From Staphylotrichum longicolle (Eukaryota > Ascomycota > Sordariomycetes > Sordariales > Chaetomiaceae): a stretch of 64,000 nucleotides of DNA. The stretch's first letter is position 1. The number at the start of each line of letters is the position of its first letter. The DNA is taken from positions 10,912,001 through 10,976,000 of the forward strand of contig JAHCVI010000001.1 in the NCBI GenBank assembly GCA_019096155.1, read 5' to 3'. Below the pieces are notes generated by a model. That model saw only the letters and a list, made by a program, of their open reading frames with translations. It searched no databases and was not told the origin of the DNA. This document shows positions 52,980-64,000 of the stretch, in pieces. The position numbers and the translations under genes are program-made.

Positions 52980-54980
52980 ATGTTCTGGTCGGGGACACTG
53001 CTGAGTGCCACCGGCCCCTTGGCCAAGGCGTGGCTCTCCGCCAACCAGGAACGCAAGATCTCCAAGGTCCAGATTCTGCAGCACAATCTGCAGGACAGCG
53101 TCGACGCCATCATCGCTCCCAATGATGCCCCTCTCGCCCTTCGCCTGAGCGGCCAGCTTCTGCTCGGTGTCGTCCGCATCTACAGTCGCAAGGCGCGTTA
53201 TCTCCTCGATGACTGCAACGAGGCCCTCATCAAGATCAAAATGGTAAGGTCCCTTCCTCCGAGACACATTTGCGAGCTTGCCCACTGACGCGTCCAGGCC
53301 TTCCGGTCAACTGGCAACCATGACATTCCCACAAACTTGCACGCGACGACAAAGGAGTCGCTCATGCTCCCCGATACCATTACGCCCTACGATAACCTCG
53401 ACTTGCTGCGCCCACCGAGCTCTGATTTTCTCGCCTCGCAACTTGAAGAAGTGACTGCAACCCCAATCAGCGGCCGGAAGGCGGCGGTCCGCCCCAACAA
53501 CCGTGACATCAACCTCCAGGAGGACTTCAACAACAGCCAGTTTCTTCACGACATCACTGGGGACGACGATGAGCTGGCCCCGGCGAACATGGACGACCTG
53601 GACTTGGAGCTCGACTTTGGCATGGATATCGATGATCGACCGTCCAAGCTGATGGACAAGAGCGTGGAAATTGGCAGAGATGCACCTGCTCCTAAGCCGG
53701 TCGACGAGGACATGCTGAGCGATCTGAATATGGGTCTGGGCAAGGATCGTCATGCCCGCGATGACTCTCTGGCCCGTGACTTTGGTTTTGGTGATGGGAC
53801 CCACATTGCGGATTATGAAGGCGACATTCCGATGGGCGACGATGACCTGCAGTATCACATCGGCGACGACTCGGCCATGCCCGGAGCTGCTCGTCTGGAT
53901 CCGAGCCGTGCCCGCATCTCCGAGTCCCCGCTCTCTGACATCGATGAAGATTTTGCCAAGGAAGTTGAGATGGAGTACAGCCGTCATGTGAACACCGATA
54001 TGTACGAGCCCGGTGACGACCAGACAGCAGAAACCATCCAGGCGCCCCAACGACAGAAGAAGAAGAAGCTGCTCCAGCCGGATGACCAAACAATGCTGTC
54101 AAACGCGCAGATCAAGGAGCAGCAGTCAAAACGCGACAACATTCTCAAGCCGCAGTCGTTCCTCACGCACGATCCGTACATCGTCGGGCTGATGGATTTA
54201 CACAAGAATGGCGGTTTTGTCAACAACATTCTTTTTGAGGGACGCAGCAATGCTTGGGCTCCCGAGCTCAAGGGACTCCTGTCTCTCAGCTCCATCCGTC
54301 CCAATGACCTGAAGAGGAAGCGCGACAGCGGTGTCGCCGACATGGATAGCGAAGACGAGCAGGGCGCTTCGAAGTCGCCTCGGCTGGAGCTTCCCGAGGA
54401 CGAGACGGTCCTCGGCCTCGACGGCACCATTGCAGGCAACCAAAGCATTGCCGCCGATGGCACAGTGCTCGAGATTCCCGCCGATGAAACTGTGGTCTTC
54501 GACGACGGAGACGACAACGAGCACGGCGCGAGGGGAGGGGCGCCTTCCAGCCCCATGCGCGATTTCGACGAGACAACCATGCCGCTTGTGCACCCCGCCG
54601 ACAGCGGCCCTGTGTCCATTGGCACTAAGCATGCCGTGCACATCCTCCGCGATCTCTTTGGCGCCGACGCCGCCACCAACGCCGAGAAGCGCAAGAAGAC
54701 GGCCGTCGTCTTCCAGGACTTGCTGCCCGAGAAGAAGACGTCCAAGGCGGATGCCACCAAGATGTTCTTTGAGTGCTTGGTTCTTGCCACCAAGGACGCC
54801 ATCAAGGTCGAGCAGCCCGAGGGTTCTCTCGGCGGCGCCATCCGCGTGCGCGGCAAGCGCGGGCTCTGGGGTGACTGGGCTGAGCGTGAGGCCGGTGGTG
54901 AGGTTGCCCGGGAGCAGCCCCAGCAAAACCAGCCCGAGAGCGCCATTCAGTCGTCCGCCACCGTGGCTGTCGAGGCGTAG
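52980..54980 (+). CDS. rad21: mitotic cohesin kleisin subunit Rad21/Scc1
   Basis: Two exons (52980-53243, 53298-54980; GTAAGG donor, CTGAC branch site) encode 648 aa. The N-terminal Rad21/Rec8 domain (MFWSGTLLSATGPLAKAWLS, about residues 1-105) clamps the Smc3 head. A long acidic middle follows, then a C-terminal winged helix (about 575-630, ATKMFFECLVLATKDAIKV) that binds Smc1. The separase consensus SxExGR occurs once clearly as SVEIGRD at residues 210-216. Cohesin holds sister chromatids together from S phase until separase cuts the kleisin at anaphase. The separase site and N-terminus favour mitotic Rad21 over meiotic Rec8. Confidence 0.94.
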
Positions 54981-55737
54981 AGTTCTTCTTCTGTGTTGGG
55001 TGCCTGAGGGGCAGTTGCAACTGCCTTTTTAATGTTGGTTCGTGTTCGGTTCATTGTACAGCATATCTCTTTGTGTTGTCTCGGTTGGGGGCATGTCGGG
55101 TTTGGGAACGGTGAGGGTTCATGATTCTTCCCATTTTTCTCGGTCGTCAACACGACCGAGTGGCGTTTGGCGCTCCGGAAGACTGGGAGATACCATTGTT
55201 GGCTGGCTCAGTCGGGTTTGGGACAAAACTTGTAGGTGGCTCTCTTGGGGGGAAAGGACAGGGAGAAGGCGAGTGCTATATTATTGCTTGTGATAGTGGT
55301 CTTGATCGATGAGCATTGGGTTGTGGTATTGGCTTCTGGCAAACAGGTTGTCTTTTGCCTTGTGGTTTGGTTGAGGATGGAAAGCGGACCCTGTGGCTAT
55401 AGGATACATGCAGTTGCGCATGTATGTACCTCCCCTACATAGTAGATAGCAAGTGAATCAAAACAATTCAGGTTGTTCTGACATTTCTCCACGGGAACTG
55501 TGGTTATTGAATGCTGAGTTCCTTTACACACGTTGATGATGACTTGGACAGGGGTATAACTAGGTATTCTCTCATCTGAACATGTGTAGCCATATGTTTA
55601 TTTTTCTGTTTACTCCTGCACCCCTATAGCTATGTACGATGGATGGTGTCTTTTGGTTTTCATCAAGCAGGCCATCTCCAAACCAGAGGGTTTAAATTCA
55701 TTCATACGACTCTTCAAGCCTCGAGATTTTAGGCACT
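54981..55737. other. convergent intergenic region
   Basis: 757 bp where the 3' flanks of rad21 (+) and the DPP5-like gene (-) meet. T/G-rich in the first half; nothing else supportable. Confidence 0.55.
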
Positions 55738-58256
55738 TTATTCAACCTTCAAACTTCCTACCTGCTCTGCCAGCCTCTGCTCATCCTCGATCCCGGAGTA
55801 CTTGTTGATCCAACCGAGCACCTCGCGGTGCCAGACGAGCGAGTTCTCGTGCTTCAGCACCCACTGGTGAAATGTGTAAGCAACATCCAACTTGACAGTG
55901 AGAGGGACGGGTATCTTGAGTGGGGGGGAGGGTCTTACGTGGTTCTCATCAGGGAACACCAGCAACTTGCTCGGCACCTTCTTCGCCTGCAAGACGTTGA
56001 ACGCCGCCAGACCCTCGGTGACGGGCAGGCGGTAGTCAAGCTCGCTGTGGATGATCTACACATAATCACAATCCCTTGGTTAGCAACCCCGTTGTTTTCG
56101 TTAAGGGTTAGTGAGAGCGAGGAAACTCGTACCAGCTGCGGCGTCGCCCACTCGTCCACGAACTTGGCGGGATCCCACTTCTCATAGCCCTCCCTGTTCT
56201 CATAGAAGGTGCCCTCAAAGTCGTGGATCGGGAAGAACAGCTCCTCGGTAGACCACTGGTTCAGCGTGCTGAACACGCCGTCGTGGCACACCAGCGCCTT
56301 GAACTTGCGGCCCAGCGGGTGTCCTTGGATCCAGTCTACCATAGGTAGGTAGGTACATTCGTCAGCCAGCCAGCACACTCACAACCCTCAACTTCACAGA
56401 CCAAGCTCCAAGCACACGCATATAGAGGAAAAAGGGGCAAGGAGGGAATGGAACTCACTGATCATGTACCCGCCATAGCTCGCCCCGAGCGCGACGGCCC
56501 TCTCCCCGTCGACCTCGCGCAGATTCTCCACCACCCACTCGTAACAGCGCACGAGGTCGTTATACGGCCGGCCGCCCCACTCGCCCCGTATCCCGTCCTC
56601 GAGCGCCATGCCGTAGCCCGTGCTGCCCGTCGGGTTGGGGCAGACGACGACGTAGCCCTGCTCGGCGAACACGGCCGGGTTCCAGCGGGTGCTCCACGCG
56701 TCCTGCCACGCGCCCTGGGGCCCGCCGTGAATGAGCATGCAGAGCGGGTACTTCTTGTTCGGGTCGAAGGAGGAAGGGCGGACGACGAGGGCGTGCACGT
56801 CGTAGTCGCCGCCGGCGCCGCGGAAGGTGATGGAGTCGACGCTGGCGCGGGAGAGGCCGAAGGACTTGCCCTGCTTGGAGGCCGAGGAGACGATGCTGCA
56901 GGTGTGCGAGGAAGGGTGGGCGATGGAGTAGCAGGAGTTGTCGATGAGGGGGTGGTGGTGACGAAGAGGTGGTCTTCGCTCTCCGAGGAAGAGGATGCGG
57001 TGGGGAGGAGAGAGAAGGAGTTGACGCTGCCGTCGGGGGTCTGGATTGGGTGGGGAGGGAGGTGGCTTTGGAGGGAGAGAGGGCAGCTCAAAGATGCGGG
57101 TGCGCCCGTGGTCTTCGGCCGTGACGTAGAGTTTGGCGTCGTCGTGGCTCCAGACGATGGACTCGGGCGCAGGTCCCAATCGCCGGCGCCGTCGGAGGTG
57201 GCGTAGAACTCCTCAACCTTGTCGGGGTTGGAAATGTCGGGCACTAGTAGGAGACGCGGCTGTCCGACTCGTACTGCTTGCTGCGCATGCGGGTGAAGGC
57301 AACCTTGCGGCGCACTGGGAGAAGGCGGGTTGTTAGTAGCCTCGAGGCCGGGTGTTTTGATGATTTTCGGAGAGGGGGGTTGGACTCGGTGAAGGTCTTC
57401 AGCGGGATGAAGTAGAGGTCCGTCTTTGTAGAGAGCAGGGTCGAGCTCGGGGTCTTTGGCCACACACCCCTGACGGACCAATGTCAAAGTCGCCAGAGCC
57501 TCCAAAAGGACAGGGAGGACAGGCGAGTCCCCGCCAGGCGTTGGTGAGGGCATCGCCGTCGAGGGAGTACTTGCCGTCTTTCTTCTTGAGCAAACCGTAG
57601 AAGATGGAGCTGGTGTTTTCGGAGTTCCAGGCATCCCAGTGGCGGACAAAGAGGCTGGTGTAGACCTTGGCGCTCGAGTGCGGCTTCTTCTCCGTTTCGG
57701 GATTGTATAGTTTGCCGTCGGGGGTCGTCAAGGCCGAGCATGCAAACGCGAAGGTGCCATCTGAGAGCTTCTTGATCTTCACATCGGCAATCGGGGCCTT
57801 GACAGAGCCGGCCTCGTAGGATCTGAACTCTGGCTTAGCATCTAATGATTTTGCTAGTGAGTGAGCCAACCTACGACACTTCAGCCGACTTGACGTGACG
57901 GACGATCAATGTCGTGTTGCCATCGCTGCCGCTCTTCAAGTAGAGCACTTCGTCGTCCCCAAGCCAGACGGGTTCACTGGCGCCAGACTCTTCGACGAGC
58001 GACTGAGAGTCTCCCGAGTCAATATCGAGGACCCGGATCTGGGCAGTCTTCTTGTGCTCGTGAAACGAGTATGATGACACCTGTGCTTGGTTAGCAATTT
58101 GACTGGGGAGTATCTTGGTAGATACATCTCAAAATAAGCTTTGAATGTACTGACGGTGTACAATGCCAGCTTCCCTGAAGGATTCGGCACGCCCGGTGAC
58201 CGACGAGGGGCCGAGAGCATCACCTCCGGGGTGAACTTGGTTGCCGTCAGTGTCAT
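55738..58256 (-). CDS. dipeptidyl-peptidase 5-like serine peptidase, frame-broken
   Basis: An S9C peptidase (DPP5/acylaminoacyl-peptidase type) that cleaves dipeptides from N-termini. Start MTLTATKFTPEVMLSAPRRS at 58256; no signal peptide, so probably intracellular. Readable exons: 58256-58155, 58080 downward, a part ending at 56459, 56335-56133, 56055-55939 and 55863-55738. The catalytic triad is intact: Ser in GASYGGYM, Asp in HSELDYRLP, His in DENH. The beta-propeller half is not readable in one frame. It breaks near 57872 and then at about nine points between 57465 and 56947, mostly where a base seems lost from a short C or A run. Between the breaks the family sequence is well conserved (TDLYFIPL, VAFTRMRSK, ESIVWSHDDAKLY). 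It is either a very recent pseudogene or a local consensus error. The first intron uses a GTCAGT donor. Confidence 0.85.
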
Positions 58257-58906
58257 TGTGATACTCGATAAGAGATGAAAATTAGCCAAAGGTGGAAAAC
58301 AAAACACTGGAGCTGCTGGAGAACAGGGGCAGATGAGGGGTGATGTGATGAGGGCAGTTGTACTTGACTATAAGCAGTGTAATGGAGCTGAGCTGCGGGT
58401 CAGTGAGGGGCACCCGAACCACATGGCCCCGCATCGAGCTCCTGGCCAGGGACCGGAATAGGCAGGAGACTGTGTTTACGTGTAAACGAGTAAACGTGCA
58501 AGCGTGAAAACATTGTACCAGACAACATGGCTCATTCATTCTTTGTCTTGGAGTCTACTACTCAACAGGGCTCCAATTGCCATGAACCCAGTCAATCGTC
58601 TCGAGACGAGCATCTTGAGCTCTGTCTGCAGCACTTTAACCGGTACCAACCCCCTATATCCTCAAGAAGCTAAACGCGTCAAACACCGTATTCCGGCTTC
58701 CATCAGCTGAGAATCTCCCCATCCAGTACCGCCCCTCCAACGCCTTGACCAAGCCGTGAAAACGCCACATCGTCTATCCCTCCCAGTTCAAAGCAAGTGA
58801 ATGATGGGTATGCCCCAACCTCTCTGTAGCCCATCCCAAAACGCCAGTACCATCCTCAAAAACAAACCAAAACCAAAACAGAAACCATCCTCCCAAAGCC
58901 ATCACA
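58257..58906. other. intergenic region DPP5-like / eaf6
   Basis: 650 bp between the DPP5-like start (-) and the eaf6 stop (-). No exon or repeat identified. Confidence 0.55.
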
Positions 58907-59689
58907 TCACTTCCGCGCCCCAAAACTCGTCCTGACCTTCTTCGCCTCCCTCCCGTCCGTCTCGCTATCCTCGGCAGCCGCCGTGACCTTCTTGCCCTTC
59001 TTGGACGGCCCCGCCCTGCCTCCGCCTCCGCCGCCCGCCGTGCTGCTGGGGGTGGGCGCGCCCGACGTGCCGTCCCTGTTGTTCCCGCCAAAGGTGCTCG
59101 ACATGGGCGTCGGCGCTGGGGTAGAACCGGGCGTTTGCGCATCCTGAGTGTTTGTTGATAGAGTCCGTCAGCTCGGATGCAACCCAACTGATAACATGAA
59201 ATCAAACCGGGAAGGGGAGGCTAGGGTATAGAAGATATAGGGAGGGCTGAGAAACGTACCGCCGCGTTGGGATTGTACGACACCGAGCTGCGCGAGAAGA
59301 CACGGTTCTGGTCAGCCAGCCCCGTCTTCCGGCGCTGCGCGGCCGCGGCGTTGGCGCCCTTGACGTAGTTGTCGAAGCCGAGGACAATGTTTCCGCTGGG
59401 CGTGGCTTCGAGGTAGTCTGTCTCTTTGGCAATGATTTGTTCTTCCGTGACGAGCTGTGATCAATTCCAATAAATTTGGTTAGCGCTTGTCGTGTTCTTA
59501 AGGTCAAGTGACGGGCGCGCGCACAAGCTTCTTCTCCAGCGCTCTCCGCCGCGCAATCAGCTCCTTCAAATGCTGTCTCTGCTTCTCGTAGAAAGGGATC
59601 CCCGCCGCCGACGAGGATGCCGTGTCGCTCGTGCCATTAGCGCCCGCCGACTTGGCGGTTCCGATGCCCGGAGCCGAGTTTTCGGTCAT
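58907..59689 (-). CDS. eaf6: NuA4 histone acetyltransferase subunit Eaf6
   Basis: Three exons (59689-59525, 59454-59260, 59143-58907), all phase 0, encode 198 aa. Residues about 30-60 form the leucine-rich coiled coil of Eaf6 (FYEKQRQHLKELIARRRALE). The conserved TEEQIIAKETDYLEATPSGN, the NIVLGFDNYVKG block and RVFSRSSVSYNP follow. The tail is Pro/Thr/Gly-rich with a basic PSKKGKK stretch. Eaf6 is a small shared subunit of NuA4 and NuA3-type acetyltransferase complexes in the nucleus. The first intron has an unusual GTGCGC donor but a good CTAAC branch. Confidence 0.92.
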
Positions 59690-60461
59690 TGTCGAATCGC
59701 TATCGGAGTTGCTGCCGCAGTCGCTATGGAGACTAAGTGTCCTCGTGGTGTGGCTGAGGCGATCAAGAGTGTCGATCGAACTGCTGTGCTACAAGGTCGG
59801 TTGATGGACGGGAGCGAGAGCGCGCCTTGGTTCCCACGTTCGTGTGCACCGTGCGTCCTTCAACTAAAGCACAGAATACGCCAATCTCGCACTGTGCCTT
59901 GAACATGAGAGTTGACTGAGCTCGGAGCTGCACACTTCAACAGTACTTCTGGACATGGAAAATGTCGAAAAAGAGGAAGAAAAAGAGGAAGAAAAAGAGG
60001 AAGAAAAAGATCTCATGGTCTGAGTTCCATTTCGCTCTATTTCATCAAGTATTCGAGCTTTCTCAGTGCATCTAGTAAGAAACAGAGATGTCACGGTTGT
60101 TTTGGTGATTGTAATGTACACCTTCTTCTGCCCGCAAGGAGGTTGTGAACATGTCAACAAATTGGGCAAGCAGGTGCAAGTCGACACATAGCCTGGTAAA
60201 CTCAAAGTGCAGGCAAGGACTGAGAGCAATCTGATTGGGTCCATAGCCTGGGCCGGGCGCAAAGAATCTGCTCTGTCTTTCTACAAGTGTGCACAACCTG
60301 CGCTACTTCAGAAACCTTGCGAGAGCCAGCGGTGTGGGGATTCAGGGGTAGCTCTCACAAATCCCAGATCCTCGACCAGGCCAGGCGGGGTGCTCCAAGA
60401 AAATCATGCCCTTCTGTTGTGTGATGCGTCAATGGGCCACCCATCGGACGGCAGCAGAGCT
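59690..60461. other. intergenic region eaf6 / PWI gene
   Basis: 772 bp upstream of eaf6, reaching the stop of the PWI/RS gene. It contains a 12-bp purine repeat at 59967-60010; otherwise nothing. Confidence 0.55.
59967..60010. repeat. 12-bp tandem repeat (GAGGAAGAAAAA)
   Basis: About three and a half perfect head-to-tail copies of an A/G-only dodecamer, lying upstream of eaf6. Confidence 0.88.
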
Positions 60462-62219
60462 TCAAGCAGCGTTAGCCTCAACGTTGTCGTCTCCGCTCTT
60501 CGAGGATCTCATCTTCTTGATTCTCTCCTTGAGTTCCATCTCGCGGAGTTCGTTGGCTGCCTTCGAGTCCTACAGTCATGTCAGATACCGATGTATCAAC
60601 CTACTGAGTGTCTCGACTTACCTGCTTCTCGCTTGGTGCGGGCGGGTCGTTACGGGAAGATCGGGGTCTGTCTTCAGCGCCTGAACCATCAGCCGATCTG
60701 TTCCGAGGAGAAGAGTATGAAGATGCAGAAGAGCCTCTCCGGTCCCTGTGTCCGCCTCTCGGGCTGCCAGTGCGTCCGCCACGCCGTTGGGGCTGTCCTC
60801 TCTCGCGAGAACGGCGGCGTGGAGATCGACGCCGGCTGTTATACGAACTCGCGGGGCTGATGCTGCGGCTGCCACTCCGGTCCCGATTCCTGCCCTGGTT
60901 GCGGCGTGGGCTGCGAGAGCCGCTTCTGCTTTCGCGTCTGAATCGCCTCGGCGGAGTACGGCTGCGTGATCGAGAGTAGCGGGACGAAGATGCAGAGGCG
61001 GAACGACTATGTCGGCGGGTCGGGGTTCTGGACGGGCTCCGGCTCTCACTGCGGCTCGGACTCCGACCGCGGCTACGGCTACGGCTCCGCGACGGCGTGT
61101 AGCGGCGGCGCTTGGGTGCAGGTGAGCCACGGTCGGACGACACCGAACGGGTACGGGCACGCGGAGACCGGCGGCGCTTGTGTCCATCACGGCGAGACAC
61201 GGGCGTGCGAGAACGGGAACGTGCGTGTCGCCGACGGGGCGGGGGGCTGGGCGACCGACTGACGGAGCGTCTGCTGCCGTCAATGCTCGAGGAGCGCGAG
61301 CGAGATCGGGACGAGGCCGAGCGGACAGACACGGAGCGAGTGCGAGACCTGGACCGGGACCGGCGACGTCTGGTATCGCGGAATCCACCCCCGCGGCGGG
61401 GCGGGCTTCCGCGGGGAACGTATGTGTCTCTCAGCCCACCGCCGCGAGGCCCTCCCCTGCCGCCACGATCCCCGCGGTCACGGAAGCGAGGTGGTGAACG
61501 CGACCGCCCTCGACCAAAACCGCCCCGGTCTCTATCATCCCGACCGCCGCGCCACGAGTCGCCCCGACCAGGCCCTCCGCCACCACGGCCACCCCTACCA
61601 CGGTCCCGGCGCTCGAACTCCTCTCTTCGCTGGCGTGCTTCTTCGGCAGCCTTGTCCGCCTCGATCTGTAGCCTTGTATCAGTTTTGTGTCGGCGGCACC
61701 CCCTTTCGATATAGTGCCCACCTTCTCCTGCATCAGCTCCATCTTCTTTGCCTCCAGCAGTTCCTTGGGCACGCCCTGAGGGCTGGCCTGGGCACTGAGC
61801 AGTAGCTTCCAGAGGTCCTTGCAAAACGACGGCGTGTCTTTGTCGAGGAAGCCCGTCAGTTGGATTTGCATAGACTTGATATCGGGCTGCAACGTTGAAA
61901 AGATCGTGTCAGCTTTTGTGTTGGAGGCGCAAGGTTTTGGGAAGGATTCGTTCGGATGTACTGACATGGCGACCGCCCTCGACGAGGTCAAAGATGAGCT
62001 CGATGACGACGTCGTCCTCGCTCCCCAGGATTTCTATGACTCGGTTGGCAATCCATCTGTCCGCGGCCCCGTCAGCAAAAGGTCTACCCGGGGCATGGCG
62101 CGGAACAAGACTCACTTCTTCATGACCTGCACATTGACCTTTTGCATGTCCACCTTCTGGTTGAACTCGGGTGGGAATTTGGTGCTCTTGAGCAGCTTCG
62201 CGTCGACGCCGGTCGCCAT
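60462..62219 (-). CDS. PWI-domain, RS-rich splicing factor (SRRM1/SRm160-like)
   Basis: Five exons (62219-62116, 62056-61966, 61886-61722, 61665-60622, 60569-60462) encode 503 aa. The N-terminal PWI domain (about residues 25-110) includes MKKWIANRVIEILGSEDDVV and QIQLTGFLDKDTPSFCKDLW. An RGG-rich stretch and some 280 residues of dense RS/SR dipeptides follow, then a short conserved end (ELREMELKERIKKMR). SRRM1-type proteins bridge spliceosomal and exon-junction components and bind nucleic acid through PWI. Intron 2 uses a GTCAGT donor. The last 36-codon exon is easily missed, because reading through the last donor reaches a stop within a few codons. Confidence 0.88.
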
Positions 62220-63086
62220 GGCCGCTGTTTTTGGGCTTCCTTTTCCTCCGCTCAACCGAAAAAGTAATCAATCAACAGGGAATAAGGGTGGGCCCTCTCT
62301 TCTCTTCCGTCGTCGTTGGAGTTCGCCGTCTCTGTGGAATCGAAGCGGTTGAATGTCGGATTGCTTGGCAATCGGTCGACGCGTGCTGACGAGATTCGAG
62401 GTCGCCCAGCGAGTGGGTCTTGCAATGCTTGGCTTGCAAGTTGCGGGTCTGGTGGACTGGCGTGCTCCGCAAAGGCGGTGACAGGGATGCTGCATGGTCC
62501 GTGGGGTTGAGCGCGGGGTCATGAAAGTGGTGGGATGTCGCGTGTGCCTTCCAAGCAGCCATCAGCCCGGGCGGCTGTAATGATCTGGAAAGGGGGTGTG
62601 TGACACCAAAATGACCATGGGATTGAAGACACATGTGGCACAATAAAAATGAGGCATTTTCACGTTGAGTCGAGAATGGGCCCAAGCAAACACCACGACA
62701 CGACACCAGCTCTCAAAGATGTGGTGATGGACTCGGAATCACAAGAGACCACTTGTATTCTTCTCCTTTACACGCCCCCCCAATAATAGCAGATCGACAG
62801 GGCTGTGAGTCCCTGGATAAATACTGTACCCATACAGTAGCCCTCTCCTCCATTATCGTCGTCTCACAAAAAAAAAGCCCGTCAGATGGGCTCAACCATA
62901 CTCCCATCCATCCAGTGCCGTATTTCTCCATAACGCCGTGATACGATGCATTCAAGCCCGGTGCCGTGCAAAGAAATTGTTATGCCGTCCATAACCCAGA
63001 ATCCGACAGTAACCCACCGTGGTCCGTTTTGAAGGGGTATGAAATAACCATCCATGGTCGCCCAGATAGCCATCGGAAAGACTCCC
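62220..63086. other. intergenic region upstream of the PWI gene
   Basis: 867 bp between the PWI gene start (-) and the stop of the next minus-strand gene. No exon, RNA or repeat supported. Confidence 0.55.
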
Positions 63087-63855
63087 TCAGGAGTTCTTCG
63101 GATAGCTGATCTTCATCCTCCCGCCGTCACCATCCTTCTTCTCGCCCTGGACCTGCTTGGCGTGCAAGGCGGCAATCTTCTCCCTCAACTTGCTCAGGTT
63201 CCTGCTATTGTCCTGGTCCTTGAGCTTGGCGCGAATCTCGTACAGCGCCATGAGTGTGGTGGCTCGATCAACGTCGTCGTCGACTTGCTGCTTGCACATC
63301 TTGTTTAGTTTATACATCTCGGCCGGGGAAGTGGGAAAGAGCGAGGGAACGACGGGGCGCATGGCAAGCAGGGTGACGGTGGCAGTAAAGGAGAGTTTGC
63401 TGCTGACCTCTGGTTCGCGCCGCGGCGTCCCTGGAATGGAACCGTACGCCGAGTTGGTACGCGTGTTGGGCGGCGTGAGGATCCTGCGGCCGTACTTGTC
63501 AAATTTGGCTGGCGAGGCCGTCCGAGACATGAACGAAGAGCCCGCGGATGCCGCCGAGCCGCCTGACCCCGTGCGCTGGTGATGGCGCAAGCTGGGCCGG
63601 GCGGGCGCTTGCTCTGGCGGTTTGCTCGAATCCGCTGGCGGTGCTGAAGAAGTGCGTGCCTTGTTGGCGTTGACCAGTGCGGTAGCGGCGTGTGATTCCT
63701 GCTGTAATGATATATCAGAGATATGCCTCATAAAGGTGACCTCTGTGCGAGACTTCAAGAGTCGTGACCGGACGTGGAAATATGTAGAGACATACCGCCG
63801 CATTAAGGTCGCTCAGGTCCGCAAGCATCTGCGCAAGCTGGATGCTCTCCATCAT
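63087..63855 (-). CDS. unrecognised protein, Ser/Pro-rich with C-terminal helical region
   Basis: Two exons (63855-63796, 63701-63087; GTATGT donor, ATTACAG acceptor) encode 224 aa, start MMESIQLAQMLADLSDL. The N-terminus looks helical, the middle is Ser/Pro/Arg-rich and probably disordered (SPAKFDKYGRRILTPPN), and the C-terminus (about 150-205) is predicted coiled coil with LMALYEIRAKLKDQ. I do not recognise the family. A short hydrophobic block, FTATVTLLAMRPVVPSLFP, breaks the pattern and begins at a GTCAGC, so a second in-frame intron ending just before MYKLNK is possible. Phase-consistent splicing and biased codon use support a real gene. Confidence 0.7.
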
Positions 63856-64000
63856 GTTGGATCTCCCCTAGGCTGGCATGCGTTTCGTATTTTTTAAGCG
63901 TCGTTTAAAGGTATGGCGGAAATCGTCCACGAGGTCGCCACTGGCTGGTGTTGGGGCCAGATATCTCAAGGTTTGGGGACGCGATCTGTGACGTTGCGAG

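Noticed and set aside
1..64000. Possible biosynthetic cluster, CRISPR array, transposon or toxin system
   Set aside because: Every recognised gene is a conserved eukaryotic housekeeping or signalling gene; no polyketide/NRPS enzymes, transposase, spaced direct repeats or toxin-like frames were seen.

Overview
The window is nuclear DNA of a filamentous ascomycete. Genes carry short spliceosomal introns (about 48-194 bp) with GT donors, CTAAC/CTGAC-like branch sites and C/TAG acceptors. Codon use is GC-rich, and the protein families (Sbh1, CreB, COG4, PMR1, kleisin, an LRR/PP2C/cyclase adenylate cyclase) are those of Sordariomycetes. A Sordariales member, perhaps Chaetomiaceae, fits best, but this is an inference from protein flavour only. 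All coding models below were assembled by hand from splice signals and reading-frame continuity.

Layout. 1-6 kb: the 3' end of an SDS22-type PP1 regulator (+), a D-xylose reductase (-) and the small ER/Golgi protein Yos1 (+). 7-10 kb: CreB-type deubiquitinase (-). 14-18 kb: Sec61 beta (-) and a PSR-type FCP1/NIF phosphatase (-). 21-24 kb: a peroxisomal ABCD half-transporter (+). 26-33 kb: adenylate cyclase, 2202 aa (-). 35-41 kb: Rtc4-like protein (-), dynamitin (+), the small subunit of molybdopterin synthase (+), and two identical intron-containing tRNA-Ala(CGC) genes head to head. 41-46 kb: COG4 (-) and a dynamin-family GTPase (-). 48-55 kb: PMR1 Ca2+/Mn2+ ATPase (-) divergent from mitotic cohesin kleisin Rad21 (+). 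55-64 kb: a dipeptidyl-peptidase 5-like gene with many frame breaks (-), NuA4 subunit Eaf6 (-), an SRRM1-like PWI/RS splicing factor (-) and an unrecognised coiled-coil-like protein (-).

Most genes are housekeeping and not functionally linked. Two loose themes appear. One is the secretory pathway (Yos1, Sbh1, COG4, PMR1). The other is carbon sensing (xylose reductase, CreB, adenylate cyclase). I read these as chance neighbours, not a cluster. I found no secondary-metabolite cluster, transposon, CRISPR or prophage. Several intergenic regions are long (2-4 kb) and hold only low-complexity tracts.

The most notable observations are these: about ten frame breaks confined mainly to 0.5 kb of the DPP5-like gene; smaller frame conflicts in the PSR phosphatase and Sec61 beta genes; a 14-nt micro-exon that splits the catalytic cysteine codon of CreB; the perfect inverted tRNA-Ala pair; three stop-free introns of length 3n; and a peroxisomal ABC protein whose H-loop histidine is missing. 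I saw no convincing new biological system.
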